A stretch of 64,000 bases of DNA from Conexibacter sp. DBS9H8 (GTDB taxonomy: Bacteria; Actinomycetota; Thermoleophilia; Solirubrobacterales; Solirubrobacteraceae). How positions within the stretch are numbered: position 1 is the stretch's first letter; every line of letters starts with the position of its first letter. Location of the stretch: assembly GCF_023330685.1 (NCBI RefSeq), contig NZ_CP097128.1, positions 3,348,001 through 3,412,000 of the forward strand, read 5' to 3'. The notes beneath the pieces were generated by a model. The model saw only the letters and a list, made by a program, of their open reading frames with translations. It searched no databases and had not been told where the DNA came from. Position numbers and translations under genes: made by a program. This document shows, one piece after another, positions 1 to 8,384 of this stretch.

Positions 1-40
1 CGAGCAGGCGGCGATGCTCGGACAGCCAGCGGGCGATCAT
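1..40 (-). CDS. start of an unidentified gene, partial (first 13 codons)
   Basis: An ATG at 40-38 on the minus strand overlaps the TGA of the ParA-like gene (39-37) as ATGA, a sign of translational coupling. Thirteen codons are visible, beginning MIARWLSEHRRLL, and the gene then leaves the window. The fragment is too short to identify. Its place behind a ParA-type ATPase suggests the same plasmid/conjugation module. Confidence 0.5.
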   Translation of the reverse strand, partial: MIARWLSEHRRLL

Positions 41-1200
41 CGGCACCACCCCTCGGCCAGGCTCGCCGCGAGGCGTTTGATGTCCACCCGCGTGCGCACG
101 CCGAGCTGGTTGATGTCGAGCGCCGCCTGGTCGATCTGGCTGGCGAGCGCGTCGTCACGATGCACGCGCAGCACCCGGCGTGAGTCGAGGATCCCGTCGG
201 CCATCGCAAGCGCCTCCCGAACGTTCCGTGACGGTCGGTTGGGGACGACGTTCAGCGCGACCTGAAGCGGTAGAGCCGGGTAGCTCTCCCGCAGGAACTG
301 AAGGATGTGCCGCAGCTGGTAGTCGACGGTCGCCATCGTCGGGGTGGTCACGACCAGCGCCTCGTCCACTGCCGCGTAGGCCCAGCGGCACGTTTCGTGT
401 TTGATCCCGGCGCCGGGCGGCAGATCGAGCAGCACGACTTGGAAGAACCGTCGGACGGTCGCCAGCGCGCCGTCGAGCACCTCGGGCGTGACCGCGTCGA
501 TCTCACGCGGCTCCCGCGGCGCTCTGAGAAGCAGCGCCCCGGAGCCGAACGACATCAGGTGAGGCAGCAGATCGCCGACATCGTGGATCTCGTCACGCCG
601 GCGGTACACGTCGAGGATCGAAGACTCGCGCTGCGCCTCCGCGGGCGCCGTGGCGACCGCCGTCCCCCACTCGAGGTCGAGATCCACGAGCAGCGTGTTC
701 TGGCGCAGCCCACCCTGGAAGGCGTCTGCGAGCGAGCGGGCGATCGTCGTCTTGCCGATCCCGCCCTTGATCGAGGAGACCGCCAGCACCACGCTGCGTG
801 ACATCCCCCGCACGCGCAGCCTCGCAAGCTGTGCGTCGCAGTCCCGTTCCTCCGCCACCAGCTTGTCGGTCAGCAGCGCCCGCGCCCGGTGCCGAAGCGC
901 CGGCCGGTTGCCGGACGGCGTTCTGGTCGGTGGGGAGTCCTGCGGAGGAGGCACAGCCAAAGCCGCAGGCGCACTTTGAGGCCGAGCTGACAGCAGCCGG
1001 CCCGGGCCGTTGGCGTCGTCCCGCACCTGCGCATCCGGCGAACCGGTGTCCGTGCCGCCGTAGTCGCCCGCCGATGGAACGCCGAGCGGCGTCAGCTCGA
1101 CCCACTCCTCATCCTCCGCCGCATAGATGGAGTCAGCGGTGATCACCGCTTCCCCCGATGCAGCCGGGTCGTCTAGGTTCTCTGGGTCTTTGGTGCTCAC
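37..1200 (-). CDS. ParA/MinD-like P-loop ATPase of the conjugation module
   Basis: This is a SIMIBI-class ATPase of about 387 residues. A deviant Walker A motif KGGIGKTT lies near residues 145-152, an LLVDLDLEWG A' motif follows about 25 residues later, and a VVLLDLPPGAG Walker B lies near residue 255. The first 130 residues are acidic, proline-rich and probably disordered. Proteins of this kind position DNA or protein cargo, or act beside secretion and conjugation machinery (CpaE/TadZ-like). I chose GTG at 1200, not TTG at 1203, because AGGAGG (minus strand, just upstream) is then 4 nt away and not 1. Its stop overlaps the next gene toward position 1, while the TetR-like gene diverges from it. 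The cargo is not evident from sequence. Confidence 0.8.
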   Translation of the reverse strand: MSTKDPENLDDPAASGEAVITADSIYAAEDEEWVELTPLGVPSAGDYGGTDTGSPDAQVRDDANGPGRLLSARPQSAPAALAVPPPQDSPPTRTPSGNRPALRHRARALLTDKLVAEERDCDAQLARLRVRGMSRSVVLAVSSIKGGIGKTTIARSLADAFQGGLRQNTLLVDLDLEWGTAVATAPAEAQRESSILDVYRRRDEIHDVGDLLPHLMSFGSGALLLRAPREPREIDAVTPEVLDGALATVRRFFQVVLLDLPPGAGIKHETCRWAYAAVDEALVVTTPTMATVDYQLRHILQFLRESYPALPLQVALNVVPNRPSRNVREALAMADGILDSRRVLRVHRDDALASQIDQAALDINQLGVRTRVDIKRLAASLAEGWCR

Positions 1201-1228
1201 CAACCCTCCTAACCTATTTCAGCGACAG

Positions 1229-1918
1229 ATGAACTCACGGGACCGTAGCTCGAAGCCTGGACGGAACAAAGAAACCCCCACCAGCCGGGGGCAAACGCGC
1301 CCGGCGGCGCCCGACACCCCCGAGCTCGCCGAGCGCCGCGCACAGGCCCCTGCGGCACAGGCGCTGATCAAAGCGACCCGCCGGCTGCTCGCCGAGGGCG
1401 GGCCCGAATGGGCGACCGACAAGCGCATCCACGACACCGCCACCCGCCCGGGGGGTCGCAAGGGCTTCCCGCTCGGCACGATCCGCTACTACTTCGGCGG
1501 CCGCGAGCGCCTCCTGATCTACGTCGCCCGCTACGAGCAGCGCGACCTGTTGGACCGCGTGCGCCGGGCACTACTCGCGGTGAAAGCCGCAGACGAGCTT
1601 CCCGCAACCCTGGCCAAGCTGGCCGAAGATCACGACCACTTCCAGGTCAGCCTCGGGCTACTCACGGAGGCGCGCCAGATGCCGGAGCTCAAGGCAGACC
1701 AGGCCAGCGGATGGGTAGATTGGCTTGCCAAGCTCACCGAGATGATCCGAGAACTACAGGGGCGGGGCATCGTGCGCGCCGATCACGACCCATACGCGCT
1801 GGCCCTGCTCTGGAGTTCGATCACGGTCGGACTGGCCGCCCACCGCCTCGCGGACCCCGACACTGCCCTGCAGCCGGCGCTCGAGCTCGCGCAGCGCTAC
1901 GCCGCCTCGCTCCCGTAA
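1229..1918 (+). CDS. TetR-family transcriptional regulator
   Basis: A protein of about 229 residues with an N-terminal TetR DNA-binding domain. The helix-turn-helix end reads GTIRYYFGGRERLL, the family's usual YYHF-like recognition segment, and an all-helical ligand domain follows. The first ~35 residues are basic and disordered. ATG 1229 is the first methionine downstream of the divergent ParA-like gene; the longer open frame from 1127 would run over that gene's 5' end and is unlikely. With starts only 28 bp apart, the two genes must share or overlap promoters, so this protein probably controls itself and the ParA operon. The ligand is unknown. Confidence 0.75.
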   Translation: MNSRDRSSKPGRNKETPTSRGQTRPAAPDTPELAERRAQAPAAQALIKATRRLLAEGGPEWATDKRIHDTATRPGGRKGFPLGTIRYYFGGRERLLIYVARYEQRDLLDRVRRALLAVKAADELPATLAKLAEDHDHFQVSLGLLTEARQMPELKADQASGWVDWLAKLTEMIRELQGRGIVRADHDPYALALLWSSITVGLAAHRLADPDTALQPALELAQRYAASLP

Positions 1919-2255
1919 GCGCGCCGGCTGTCGCCCGGCGCCCGACCGGGACCTGCCTGGCGCCCCGGCGGGCAGCGTCGGTGGGCTTGTCAGCCAACAT
2001 GTAAGCCAACTGGTAAGCCTGCGGGTGGGTGGGATGACGGACCTGCCAGCCGAGGCACTTAGCGCTCCGCCTTCCCGTCAGCCGACTTGCCAGGCAGCCA
2101 GCTGGGGTTTCAGCGAACGGCCGAGCGGGCAGCTTCTCGGCGGCGCCAGCCGCGATGTGTGCGGTCGCCCCGGTGGCGCGTCGACCCGGAGGACCGCCGA
2201 GGGGCCACACACGCAGGGGGGTTTCCGCCGACCAGCGTCCTAGCTTCTGTTGGCG
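1919..2255. other. intergenic region, no gene supported
   Basis: Several open frames cross this 337-bp stretch on both strands, but none has a family-like sequence or ribosome binding site. It contains repeated GCCAAC/GCCAG-type words. It separates the TetR gene from the membrane-anchored protein and should hold the promoter of the latter. Confidence 0.5.
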
Positions 2256-2843
2256 ATGAACTCTGCGCGCCGAAAACTGGTGCTGTACGGGCTCGCCGCG
2301 GTGCTGGTCGTGGCTGTGATCGTTGCTCTCGCGCCCCACGGTAGGGGCGGCGGGGGAAAGGGCACACAGGCGCCAACCGCGGCGGCGAGCCGTACCTCCG
2401 CTGCCACACGCTCGCCGGCTCCGGCTTCTGCGGCATCGAGCCTTGCCCCGTCGCACACGTCGCCACAGAGTCGCCGGCCGCCGCTTCAACCACCCCGCGC
2501 CGCGCCGTGGAAGGCCGCGGCGGTCTCCGCCGCCCGGCCGTTCGTGACGTGGTTCGATCGCTGGCTCGCCGGCGAGTCGACAGCGCGGCAGGCGCCTCAC
2601 GTCACACGGCGCTACGCCGCCACGCTACGAGCGACGGTCAACAACGTGCCGCCCGGCGCCAGACGACAAGTCGCTGCGATCGTGAGCCTCATCCCCGCCG
2701 GGATGCCGCCAACCGCGGCGCACCCGCACGAGGCGTGGATCTACACCACCACACGCAGCAACGGAGCGCTGGTCCGCTTCACCGTCGAGGAACGACTGAC
2801 GGCCGGCCACTGGCTCGTCTACAGCCTCTACCAGGGGTCCTGA
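2256..2843 (+). CDS. membrane-anchored protein of the conjugation module, unknown function
   Basis: A 195-residue protein with one N-terminal transmembrane helix (about residues 9-26, LVLYGLAAVLVVAVIVAL), a Ser/Thr/Ala/Pro-rich linker of about 70 residues, and a globular C-terminal domain of ~105 residues that starts near AARPFVTWFDRWLAGES. One helix plus a small extracytoplasmic domain resembles VirB8/TcpC-type transfer proteins in layout. That comparison rests on architecture and on the transglycosylase gene that follows without a gap (TGA then ATG at 2844). ATG 2256 is preferred to TTG 2250. Confidence 0.6.
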   Translation: MNSARRKLVLYGLAAVLVVAVIVALAPHGRGGGGKGTQAPTAAASRTSAATRSPAPASAASSLAPSHTSPQSRRPPLQPPRAAPWKAAAVSAARPFVTWFDRWLAGESTARQAPHVTRRYAATLRATVNNVPPGARRQVAAIVSLIPAGMPPTAAHPHEAWIYTTTRSNGALVRFTVEERLTAGHWLVYSLYQGS

Positions 2844-3983
2844 ATGGGCACTCGACGCCGGCGGTCGTTGCGCTGGGTGACGCTGATCTTTGGCACGCCG
2901 ATCGGGGGGATCCTGCTGGTCGGCGCGGTCACCGGCGGCGCCGCGTCCTGTCTGGGCGGCACCGGGATCGCTGACACGCCGTCACAGGCCGCTCGCGCGC
3001 AGATTCCACGGCAGCTGCTTCCAATCTTCCAGCAGGTCGGTGCCAGGTACCACATCCCGTGGGAAGTGCTCGCCGGAATCGCCGCCAATGAATGCGACCT
3101 CGGCCGAAGTTCGGATCCGTCCTGCACTCTTCAGCCCGGCGCGACCGGACCGGGAGACGCCAACTCCGCTGGCGCGTCCGGTTTGATGCAGATCGGCATC
3201 GGCGGTGCCTCAGGCGACACCTACCAGCGCCTCCAGCCCTATCTCGCCAACCCGCAGCTCGGGCCGCACGACCCGACCACCGCCGTGCAGCTCGCGGCGC
3301 TGACGCTGCTCAAGCTGAAGGGCGCACCCCAGGACGCGCAGATCCCGGCATACCTTCCGTACGTCACCGCCTACAACGGCACCGGGGTGAGCGCGGCCGC
3401 GTACGGGCAACGGGTCATCGCCGATGCCGAGAGCTACCAGGGCAACGGCACCACAGCCATCGCTGCCGGCTGCCAAGCGGTGAGCGGAAGCTTCGCCAAT
3501 CCGCTGGCTGGCGACACCCACGTCGTCGCCGAACGGATCGACATGGGCGTCGACTACGCCGATTCAGCCGCAGAGCCGATCACCGCTATCGGCTCCGGCA
3601 CCGTCACCTACGCCGGCCCGCAAGGCGGCGGCTGGCAACCCAACTGCGTCAACTACACGCTCGACGCGCCACCCACCCCTACGGAGCGCTACGTCTACGT
3701 CTGCGAGGGCATGAAGCCGAGTGTCACCACCGGCCAGACGGTGCAGGCTGGCCAGACCATCGCCACCTTCATCCCCGGCGGCGGGATCGAAACCGGCTGG
3801 GCCGCCGCACCCGGCAACCCAGTCACGACCCGCGCCGCACAACTCAACCAGGAAGCCCAAGGCACCGGCGACGCCGGCAGCAACCGCACCTACTGCGGAC
3901 AGGCGATGAGCAACCTCCTCCAGCAAGCCGGCGGACCCGCCGGGCTCGCAGAGGGCAAGCCAGTCGTCGGAACCGGGTGCTGA
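2844..3983 (+). CDS. membrane-anchored lytic transglycosylase with degenerate M23-like domain
   Basis: A 379-residue protein that likely opens peptidoglycan for a transfer apparatus. It has an N-terminal membrane segment (about residues 10-30), a transglycosylase SLT-like domain (about 50-200; HIPWEVLAGIAANECDLG carries the candidate catalytic Glu, with ASGLMQI and YNGTG further on), and a C-terminal domain (about 215-330) shaped like peptidase M23/LytM. In that domain the usual HxGxD metal motif reads DMGVD, so the first His ligand is missing and the domain may only bind. It starts immediately after the upstream gene's stop, so the two are co-transcribed. The next gene (4038-4937) is convergent. 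Confidence 0.75.
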   Translation: MGTRRRRSLRWVTLIFGTPIGGILLVGAVTGGAASCLGGTGIADTPSQAARAQIPRQLLPIFQQVGARYHIPWEVLAGIAANECDLGRSSDPSCTLQPGATGPGDANSAGASGLMQIGIGGASGDTYQRLQPYLANPQLGPHDPTTAVQLAALTLLKLKGAPQDAQIPAYLPYVTAYNGTGVSAAAYGQRVIADAESYQGNGTTAIAAGCQAVSGSFANPLAGDTHVVAERIDMGVDYADSAAEPITAIGSGTVTYAGPQGGGWQPNCVNYTLDAPPTPTERYVYVCEGMKPSVTTGQTVQAGQTIATFIPGGGIETGWAAAPGNPVTTRAAQLNQEAQGTGDAGSNRTYCGQAMSNLLQQAGGPAGLAEGKPVVGTGC

Positions 3984-4037
3984 GCCGCGCTACCCGCCTC
4001 GCGCTGCCTCGCCCGATCACCCAGCGGAAGCGACGTT

Positions 4038-4937
4038 CTAACCGCTGGTGGTGAGGGCGGTGGCCTCGGCGAGGTATGGCGTTGGATCCTCGTCGTGCTC
4101 GCGCAGGGACCAGAGGTAGTTGTCGATCGCGCGCACGATCGCCCAAGAGCGGACTCGGTCTCGTGGGACGTCGAGCTCGCTCGCGACGGCGGTGACCATC
4201 CGTTCGGCGTTGCGCGCCGACGGGTCGTCGCCGATCAGCCAGTCGACGAGGTAGCCGGCGTCGAATGCGGGGTCGCCGACCAGCGGCTTGGGGTCGATCA
4301 GCAGCCACGGCTCGCGCTGGGATGCGAGCACGTTGCCGAGGTGCGCGTCGCTGTTGACCAGATAGGCCGGCCCCGAGCCGGATGACAGCTCGCGTGCCGC
4401 GGCTGCGGCGTTGGTGAGCAGCGCCCGTGTGGCCGGGTCGGTTGTCTGCTCGAGCTGCGCGTCGAACTCGCGGGCCCATGCTCGTGCTTTGTCGGTGACC
4501 AGCGTGAACGGGTGGGGTGCGGGCACGGGACGGCGCAGACGCCGCAGCACCGCGCAGCCGATCACGATCGCATCCCGGCGATCGGGATGATCTTCGAGCG
4601 GCGTTCCGGGCTGTGCTTGCTCGAGCAGCATCGCGCCTGACCGATCGTCGAACGCGAGCAGACGGACGGCCCCGTCGCCGTCGTAGCGCCTCAGCGCCTC
4701 GGCTTCGTGGCGGTTCTCCTCGTCGAGGAACGGGACCTTGAGCACTGCCGCGGAGCGGTCGGGCAGCCTCACGGGGGCCGCGAGCGCGTGAGAGCCGCCC
4801 GGATATGGCGGACCGAGACGGTCGAGCTTCCACTCCTCGCGGACTCTGGCAACGACGCTCTCTAGGTCTGCGATCCACGCTGCCCCGGCTTCGGAGCGCA
4901 CAAGGTTGTCCCGTACGACCTGATCGAGAGCCACCAC
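4038..4937 (-). CDS. aminoglycoside/hydroxyurea phosphotransferase-like kinase (APH(6) type)
   Basis: A 299-residue APH-fold kinase. The N-lobe carries AAVLKVPFLDEENRHEAEAL, as in the streptomycin-6-phosphotransferase/hydroxyurea kinase family. The catalytic loop is NSDAHLGNVL followed by LLIDPKPLVGDPAFDAGYLV, which holds the metal-binding Asp. The usual HGD of the catalytic loop reads NSD here. The general Asp is kept, but the substitution could change substrate or activity. Family members phosphorylate small hydroxylated antibiotics; resistance is only an inference. Start codons GTG GTG at 4937/4934 are tandem and either may be used. It is a single gene, convergent with the transglycosylase. 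Confidence 0.75.
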   Translation of the reverse strand: MVALDQVVRDNLVRSEAGAAWIADLESVVARVREEWKLDRLGPPYPGGSHALAAPVRLPDRSAAVLKVPFLDEENRHEAEALRRYDGDGAVRLLAFDDRSGAMLLEQAQPGTPLEDHPDRRDAIVIGCAVLRRLRRPVPAPHPFTLVTDKARAWAREFDAQLEQTTDPATRALLTNAAAAARELSSGSGPAYLVNSDAHLGNVLASQREPWLLIDPKPLVGDPAFDAGYLVDWLIGDDPSARNAERMVTAVASELDVPRDRVRSWAIVRAIDNYLWSLREHDEDPTPYLAEATALTTSG

Positions 4938-5027
4938 ACCCAGCGAGTGTAGGCGCGGGTGGACGCGGGAATCGGTTGGACAGCAGCGGTCAGATGCGAC
5001 GCCCAGAACCGTCTGCTCGGGGCGCGC

Positions 5028-5567
5028 TCACGTTCGCTCACCCGCCGGCAGCCAGCCGGCGACCCGAAGGACCTCGGCCGCGATCTCACGGACCGAGGTC
5101 CCCGACGCGTCGACGAGGAAATCCTCGCAGCGCCATCGATCCATGCGGGGCGCCAGCCAGCGCGCGGCGCTCAATTCCCCGTCCGGGTAGGGCTCTCGAC
5201 GGGCGATGCGAGCTTCGATCAGCTCGAGCGGAGCCCGGAGACGCACGATCGTGAGTCTCGCGCCCGGGACCGCCTGGCTCAGCGGCCGCAGTTGCTCGCG
5301 CTGCTCGACGAGCTTCTCCACAATCAGCCGGTCGATCCCCAGGGCCGAGTAGTTGGACCACAGCGACGCCAGGTTGCGCCACATGATCTGCTCGTTGAAA
5401 GGATCACCCAGCCCCGCATCAGTGCACCGGGCGATCTCCTGCAGCACAACGGTGGCGTGCCGCACGCCAGCGTCGCCAAGCATCACCTCGGCCTCGTTCA
5501 GTACCGCGCTCTTGCCGACCCCAACCGGGCCCGTCACAACCAGCACAACGGCCATCGGTCTGAGCAT
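5028..5567 (-). CDS. small P-loop kinase (AAA_33/chloramphenicol-phosphotransferase-like)
   Basis: A 179-residue nucleotide-binding protein with Walker A GPVGVGKS near residues 13-20, an aspartate-poor core, and arginines in a lid region (RLRAPLELIEARIARRE). The pattern fits zeta-toxin/shikimate-kinase-like small-molecule kinases; the substrate is not evident. An ATG at 5555 is an alternative start and neither has a convincing ribosome site. It diverges from the ankyrin gene, and the ~220 bp between them holds the ankyrin leader. Its neighbour on the same strand is an APH-like kinase 90 bp away. Confidence 0.6.
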   Translation of the reverse strand: MLRPMAVVLVVTGPVGVGKSAVLNEAEVMLGDAGVRHATVVLQEIARCTDAGLGDPFNEQIMWRNLASLWSNYSALGIDRLIVEKLVEQREQLRPLSQAVPGARLTIVRLRAPLELIEARIARREPYPDGELSAARWLAPRMDRWRCEDFLVDASGTSVREIAAEVLRVAGWLPAGERT

Positions 5568-5684
5568 GCCACCTGTGCGTCGCCGGCGACCGGACCGGCC
5601 AGACGGGCGCGCGGACTTCCCGGCTCACTTGTCTGGCATGGCGATAGCGATAGCATCCGTGGCGCGCGGCCCGGGCCGCGTCCC

Positions 5685-5789
5685 GTCCGCAGGAAGGGCC
5701 GAGCCCACCCTGGTGCAGTTGCCGTGAGTTCGCATCCTTCTTTCCGCCCAGCGTCAGCGGACCGCGGGCACCCCGGAAAGGAGGCTGCC
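5685..5789 (+). promoter_or_regulatory. candidate structured 5' leader of the first ankyrin gene
   Basis: The leader shows GTCCGC (5685-5690), AAGGGC-NN-AGCCCACC (5694-5709, a GGGC/GCCC hairpin), a pyrimidine-rich TTTCCGCC segment, GCGGAC (5757-5762, complementary to GTCCGC) and AAAGGAGG (5777-5784) 5 nt before the GTG. The same elements occur in the same order before the second ankyrin gene (8274-8384), although the sequence between them differs. A putative promoter upstream is TTGTCT (5629-5634) with TAGCAT (5651-5656), spaced 16 bp. I do not recognise it as a known riboswitch class. Confidence 0.45.
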
Positions 5790-7178
5790 GTGAACGCATC
5801 GCTGCCCGCCGCTCCCAGTCTGGAGCAGTTGCGAAAGCAGGCCAAGGATCTGTTGCGCGCCGCTCGCGCGGGCGCGCAGGCTGCGCGTGCGCGGATCGAC
5901 GCGCACCACCCAGGCCCGCAGGATCCGTTGAAGCTGTCCGATGCCCAGCTGGTGATCGCACGCGAGTACGGGTTCGCGAGCTGGCCCCTGCTGCGCGCCT
6001 ACGTCGCGCGGGTCGAACGTAACGGGCCGGCGACGGAGCATGCCTATCACGACGACCTCGGCTACTACGAAGGGCGCGCGAACGGGCTGCTCGCCTCGGC
6101 TGCGGACGGGACCGACACTGCGATCGCGGCGTTCGAGCGCTGGGGAATGAGCCTGAGCGAGGCGGGTGCGCGCGCTGTGATCGCACGCCAGCATGGGTTC
6201 CCGGGCTGGCGTGCATTGCGTGATCACGTCCGGTTGCTGCGCGACAGCGGAGAGCCGTTCGCGCGAGCCTACCAACAGGTCGAGCGCCACGACGTCGATG
6301 GCCTGCGCGACACGCTCGATCGCTTCCCCCATCTCGTCGATGCTCGCGGCACCAACGGCAACGACCTGTTGGGGATGGCCACGGCCACCTGCGACGAGCG
6401 CCTGGTCGCGTTGCTGCTCAAGCGCGGCGCGGACCCGGCACACGCGAACGCGCACGGCTGGACGGCGCTGCATCAAGCTGCCTACCGTGGGCTGCCGCTG
6501 CTCGCACGCGTGCTCCTCCACGCCGGTGCCCCGGTCGAGGTCTCGGCCCGCGGGGATGGCGGGACGCCGCTGGTCATCGCGCTGTTCTGGGGCCACCGCG
6601 ACACCGCCGAGCTGCTCGCAGACGAGCAGCTGGTCCCGCTCAACCTCCGCACGGCCGCCGGGCTGGGCCGCCTCGACCTGATCGAGCGGCTCATCGCACC
6701 CGACGGGCAGCTCGCGCCCGAGGCACGCGAGCACCGCGCCTTCTACCGGCCGCACAGCGGCTTCCCGGCATGGCGACCCTCCGACGACCCGCAGGAGACT
6801 CTCGACGAAGGGCTCCTCTGGGCCGTGATCAACGGACGCGCCGACGCTCTCAACGCGCTGATCTCGCGCGGCGCGCGGATCGACGCGCAGAGCTACCCGT
6901 CCAGCGCGCTGTTCGCTGCTGCCGGCCGCGGTGACATCGCGATCATCTCCCTGCTGCTGGAGCACGGCGCCGGCCCGAACCGCCGCGAGACGATCCACAA
7001 CATCGGCGCGACGCCGCTGCACGAGGCCGCGTGCCACGGTCGAACCGATGCGCTCCGAATGCTGCTCGAGGCCGGCGCGGACCCGACCGTACGAGACGAC
7101 CGGTTCGACTCAACACCAGCCGGCTGGGCCCAACACTTCGGACAAGACGCCGCGCGCGAGATGCTCGAACGCCACTGA
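5790..7178 (+). CDS. ankyrin-repeat protein
   Basis: A 462-residue protein. The N-terminus (about 10-75) is the short helical module often found in actinobacterial ankyrin proteins (LEQLRKQAKDLLRAARAG, then AREYGFASWPLLRAYV). A second copy of its tail, ARQHGFPGWRALRDHV, lies near residues 130-145. Ankyrin repeats follow from about residue 165 to the end (for example GWTALHQAAYRGLPLLARVL and IGATPLHEAACHGRTDALRM). It should be a cytoplasmic protein-binding scaffold; the partner is unknown. GTG 5790 is chosen over an open frame reaching back to 4959 because AAAGGAGG sits 5 nt upstream. It is paralogous in layout to 8385-10412. Confidence 0.8.
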   Translation: MNASLPAAPSLEQLRKQAKDLLRAARAGAQAARARIDAHHPGPQDPLKLSDAQLVIAREYGFASWPLLRAYVARVERNGPATEHAYHDDLGYYEGRANGLLASAADGTDTAIAAFERWGMSLSEAGARAVIARQHGFPGWRALRDHVRLLRDSGEPFARAYQQVERHDVDGLRDTLDRFPHLVDARGTNGNDLLGMATATCDERLVALLLKRGADPAHANAHGWTALHQAAYRGLPLLARVLLHAGAPVEVSARGDGGTPLVIALFWGHRDTAELLADEQLVPLNLRTAAGLGRLDLIERLIAPDGQLAPEAREHRAFYRPHSGFPAWRPSDDPQETLDEGLLWAVINGRADALNALISRGARIDAQSYPSSALFAAAGRGDIAIISLLLEHGAGPNRRETIHNIGATPLHEAACHGRTDALRMLLEAGADPTVRDDRFDSTPAGWAQHFGQDAAREMLERH

Positions 7179-7370
7179 AACCCCGGGGCCTCGCTCCCGC
7201 GCCCACGAACGCGCTCACCCGCGTCGCGCCGCACGCGATCACTCAGATCACGACGAGTCGCGGCCGGGCCGGGCGCCTCGCCGCCCCGGTCGACCCAATC
7301 GTCGTGCACCCGACCGCAGTCGCGTCCCTCGCCGCGCCGGTCATGACCCGCAGCCAACGGGGGGTCACGG

Positions 7371-7619
7371 CTAGCGCAGGCTGAGGCGGACAGTCGTCCA
7401 GCGCCCGTCCCGGACCGTGAAATGCGACGTACGCCCATCCAGGCGGACGAGATACTCGCCGCCAGCAAGCCGATAGCGCATCCGACCCTCGGCGTCGGTC
7501 ACGAGAGACACGTCCTCAGAGCCATCGCCCCCAGAAATCGAGACGTCCGCGAACCGAACGCGGCGATCGTCACGCCCAACACCTTCGAGTACAAGCTTCA
7601 AACCTCCAGCGATGCGCAC
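7371..7619 (-). CDS. small hypothetical protein, transthyretin-like fold suspected
   Basis: An 82-residue frame with alternating beta-strand pattern (VSISGGDG, MRYRLAGGEYLVRL, SHFTVRDGRWTTVRLSL). This resembles the carboxypeptidase-regulatory/transthyretin fold often seen in surface or regulatory proteins. No signal peptide is visible, so it may be the remaining C-terminal end of a larger gene. GTG 7619 is the longest start; a TTG six codons later follows GGAGG but with almost no spacing. Whether it is expressed is uncertain. Confidence 0.35.
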   Translation of the reverse strand: MRIAGGLKLVLEGVGRDDRRVRFADVSISGGDGSEDVSLVTDAEGRMRYRLAGGEYLVRLDGRTSHFTVRDGRWTTVRLSLR

Positions 7620-8273
7620 ATCGGCAACCTAGCGCTGCGCGCTCCGGGAGACAAGCCAGCCAGCGAGTCCGTTCGCATGCCCGCGAACCGCAACGACCCA
7701 GGCCTGCTGGCGAACGCTCTCGCAGCGTTGCGATAGCAAGCCGTGGAGCGCCCAGACTGGGGCAGCGGTCGTGCGGAGGGGCGCGGACGGACGCTCGGAC
7801 TTGGGCGAATCCAGCAGCCACTAAGCAGCGACCTGAATCGCGCAGTGCCTAGGCCACTACCGCGCCCACCGCGGTCGCGCAGATGCGGGTGGCGGTTCCG
7901 GATCTGGCGAGGAGGAGGGCCGCTCCGATCTCAGCCGGGAATCGTCTCGCCGCATGAAAGCGGGCATGTGGATCGGTCGCGACGCGCGCGGCCGCTCGTA
8001 CACGCCGCCGAACGAAAGCGGGTGCTTCGGAGCGTCGCAACGACGACCAACTCGTCGATGATGCCGGCGGTCTCGCGGATGGCGAAAACCAGGGACCCCC
8101 GCCGCCTGACGAACGTCGCCGGCGGACCTCAGATGAGCGCAAACCGCGTCTCACGCCGCGTCGCCTGATCTCGCGTGGGAGGGGGACCAGGCACGATCTC
8201 TCGCGGGCTGAGCGCGCTGGGTGTACTGGTTGACAGGGCGGGTTATGATCGTTGTGCGCACAGGGCGCTGCCG
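7620..8273. other. intergenic region, no gene supported
   Basis: Frames of up to ~180 codons occur on both strands, but their sequences are arginine- and proline-heavy and match no family I recognise. A short minus-strand reading around 8040-8110 (FAIRETAGIIDELVVVATL) looks protein-like and may be debris. Near 8230 there is a TTGACA that could serve as the -35 element for the second ankyrin gene, without a well-placed -10 element. Confidence 0.4.
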
Positions 8274-8384
8274 GTCCGCGGAAAGGGCTAAGCCCACCTG
8301 CACGGATGGTTGGGTTGTGCTTGTGGTCGGTGTCTCCTTTCGGCCTGTGATTGCGGACTCCGGGCCTGGTGAAAGGAGGCCTTT
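8274..8384 (+). promoter_or_regulatory. candidate structured 5' leader of the second ankyrin gene
   Basis: It has GTCCGC (8274-8279), AAGGGC-NN-AGCCCACC (8283-8298), a pyrimidine-rich CTCCTTTCGGCC, GCGGAC (8353-8358) and AAAGGAGG (8372-8379) with a 5-nt spacer to GTG 8385. These match the leader at 5685-5789 in order, and the pairing arms and hairpin are kept while the loop (73 nt against 66 nt) has diverged. That pattern favours a conserved RNA element over a recent DNA copy. Confidence 0.45.

Noticed and set aside
4959..5789. N-terminal extension of the first ankyrin ORF (739 codons in total)
   Set aside because: It runs antisense through the P-loop kinase gene, and GTG 5790 has a perfect Shine-Dalgarno site.
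8230..8249. TTGACA and TATGAT as a promoter for the second ankyrin gene
   Set aside because: The spacing is 8 bp, far too short for a sigma-70-type promoter. The TTGACA might still be used with another -10 element.
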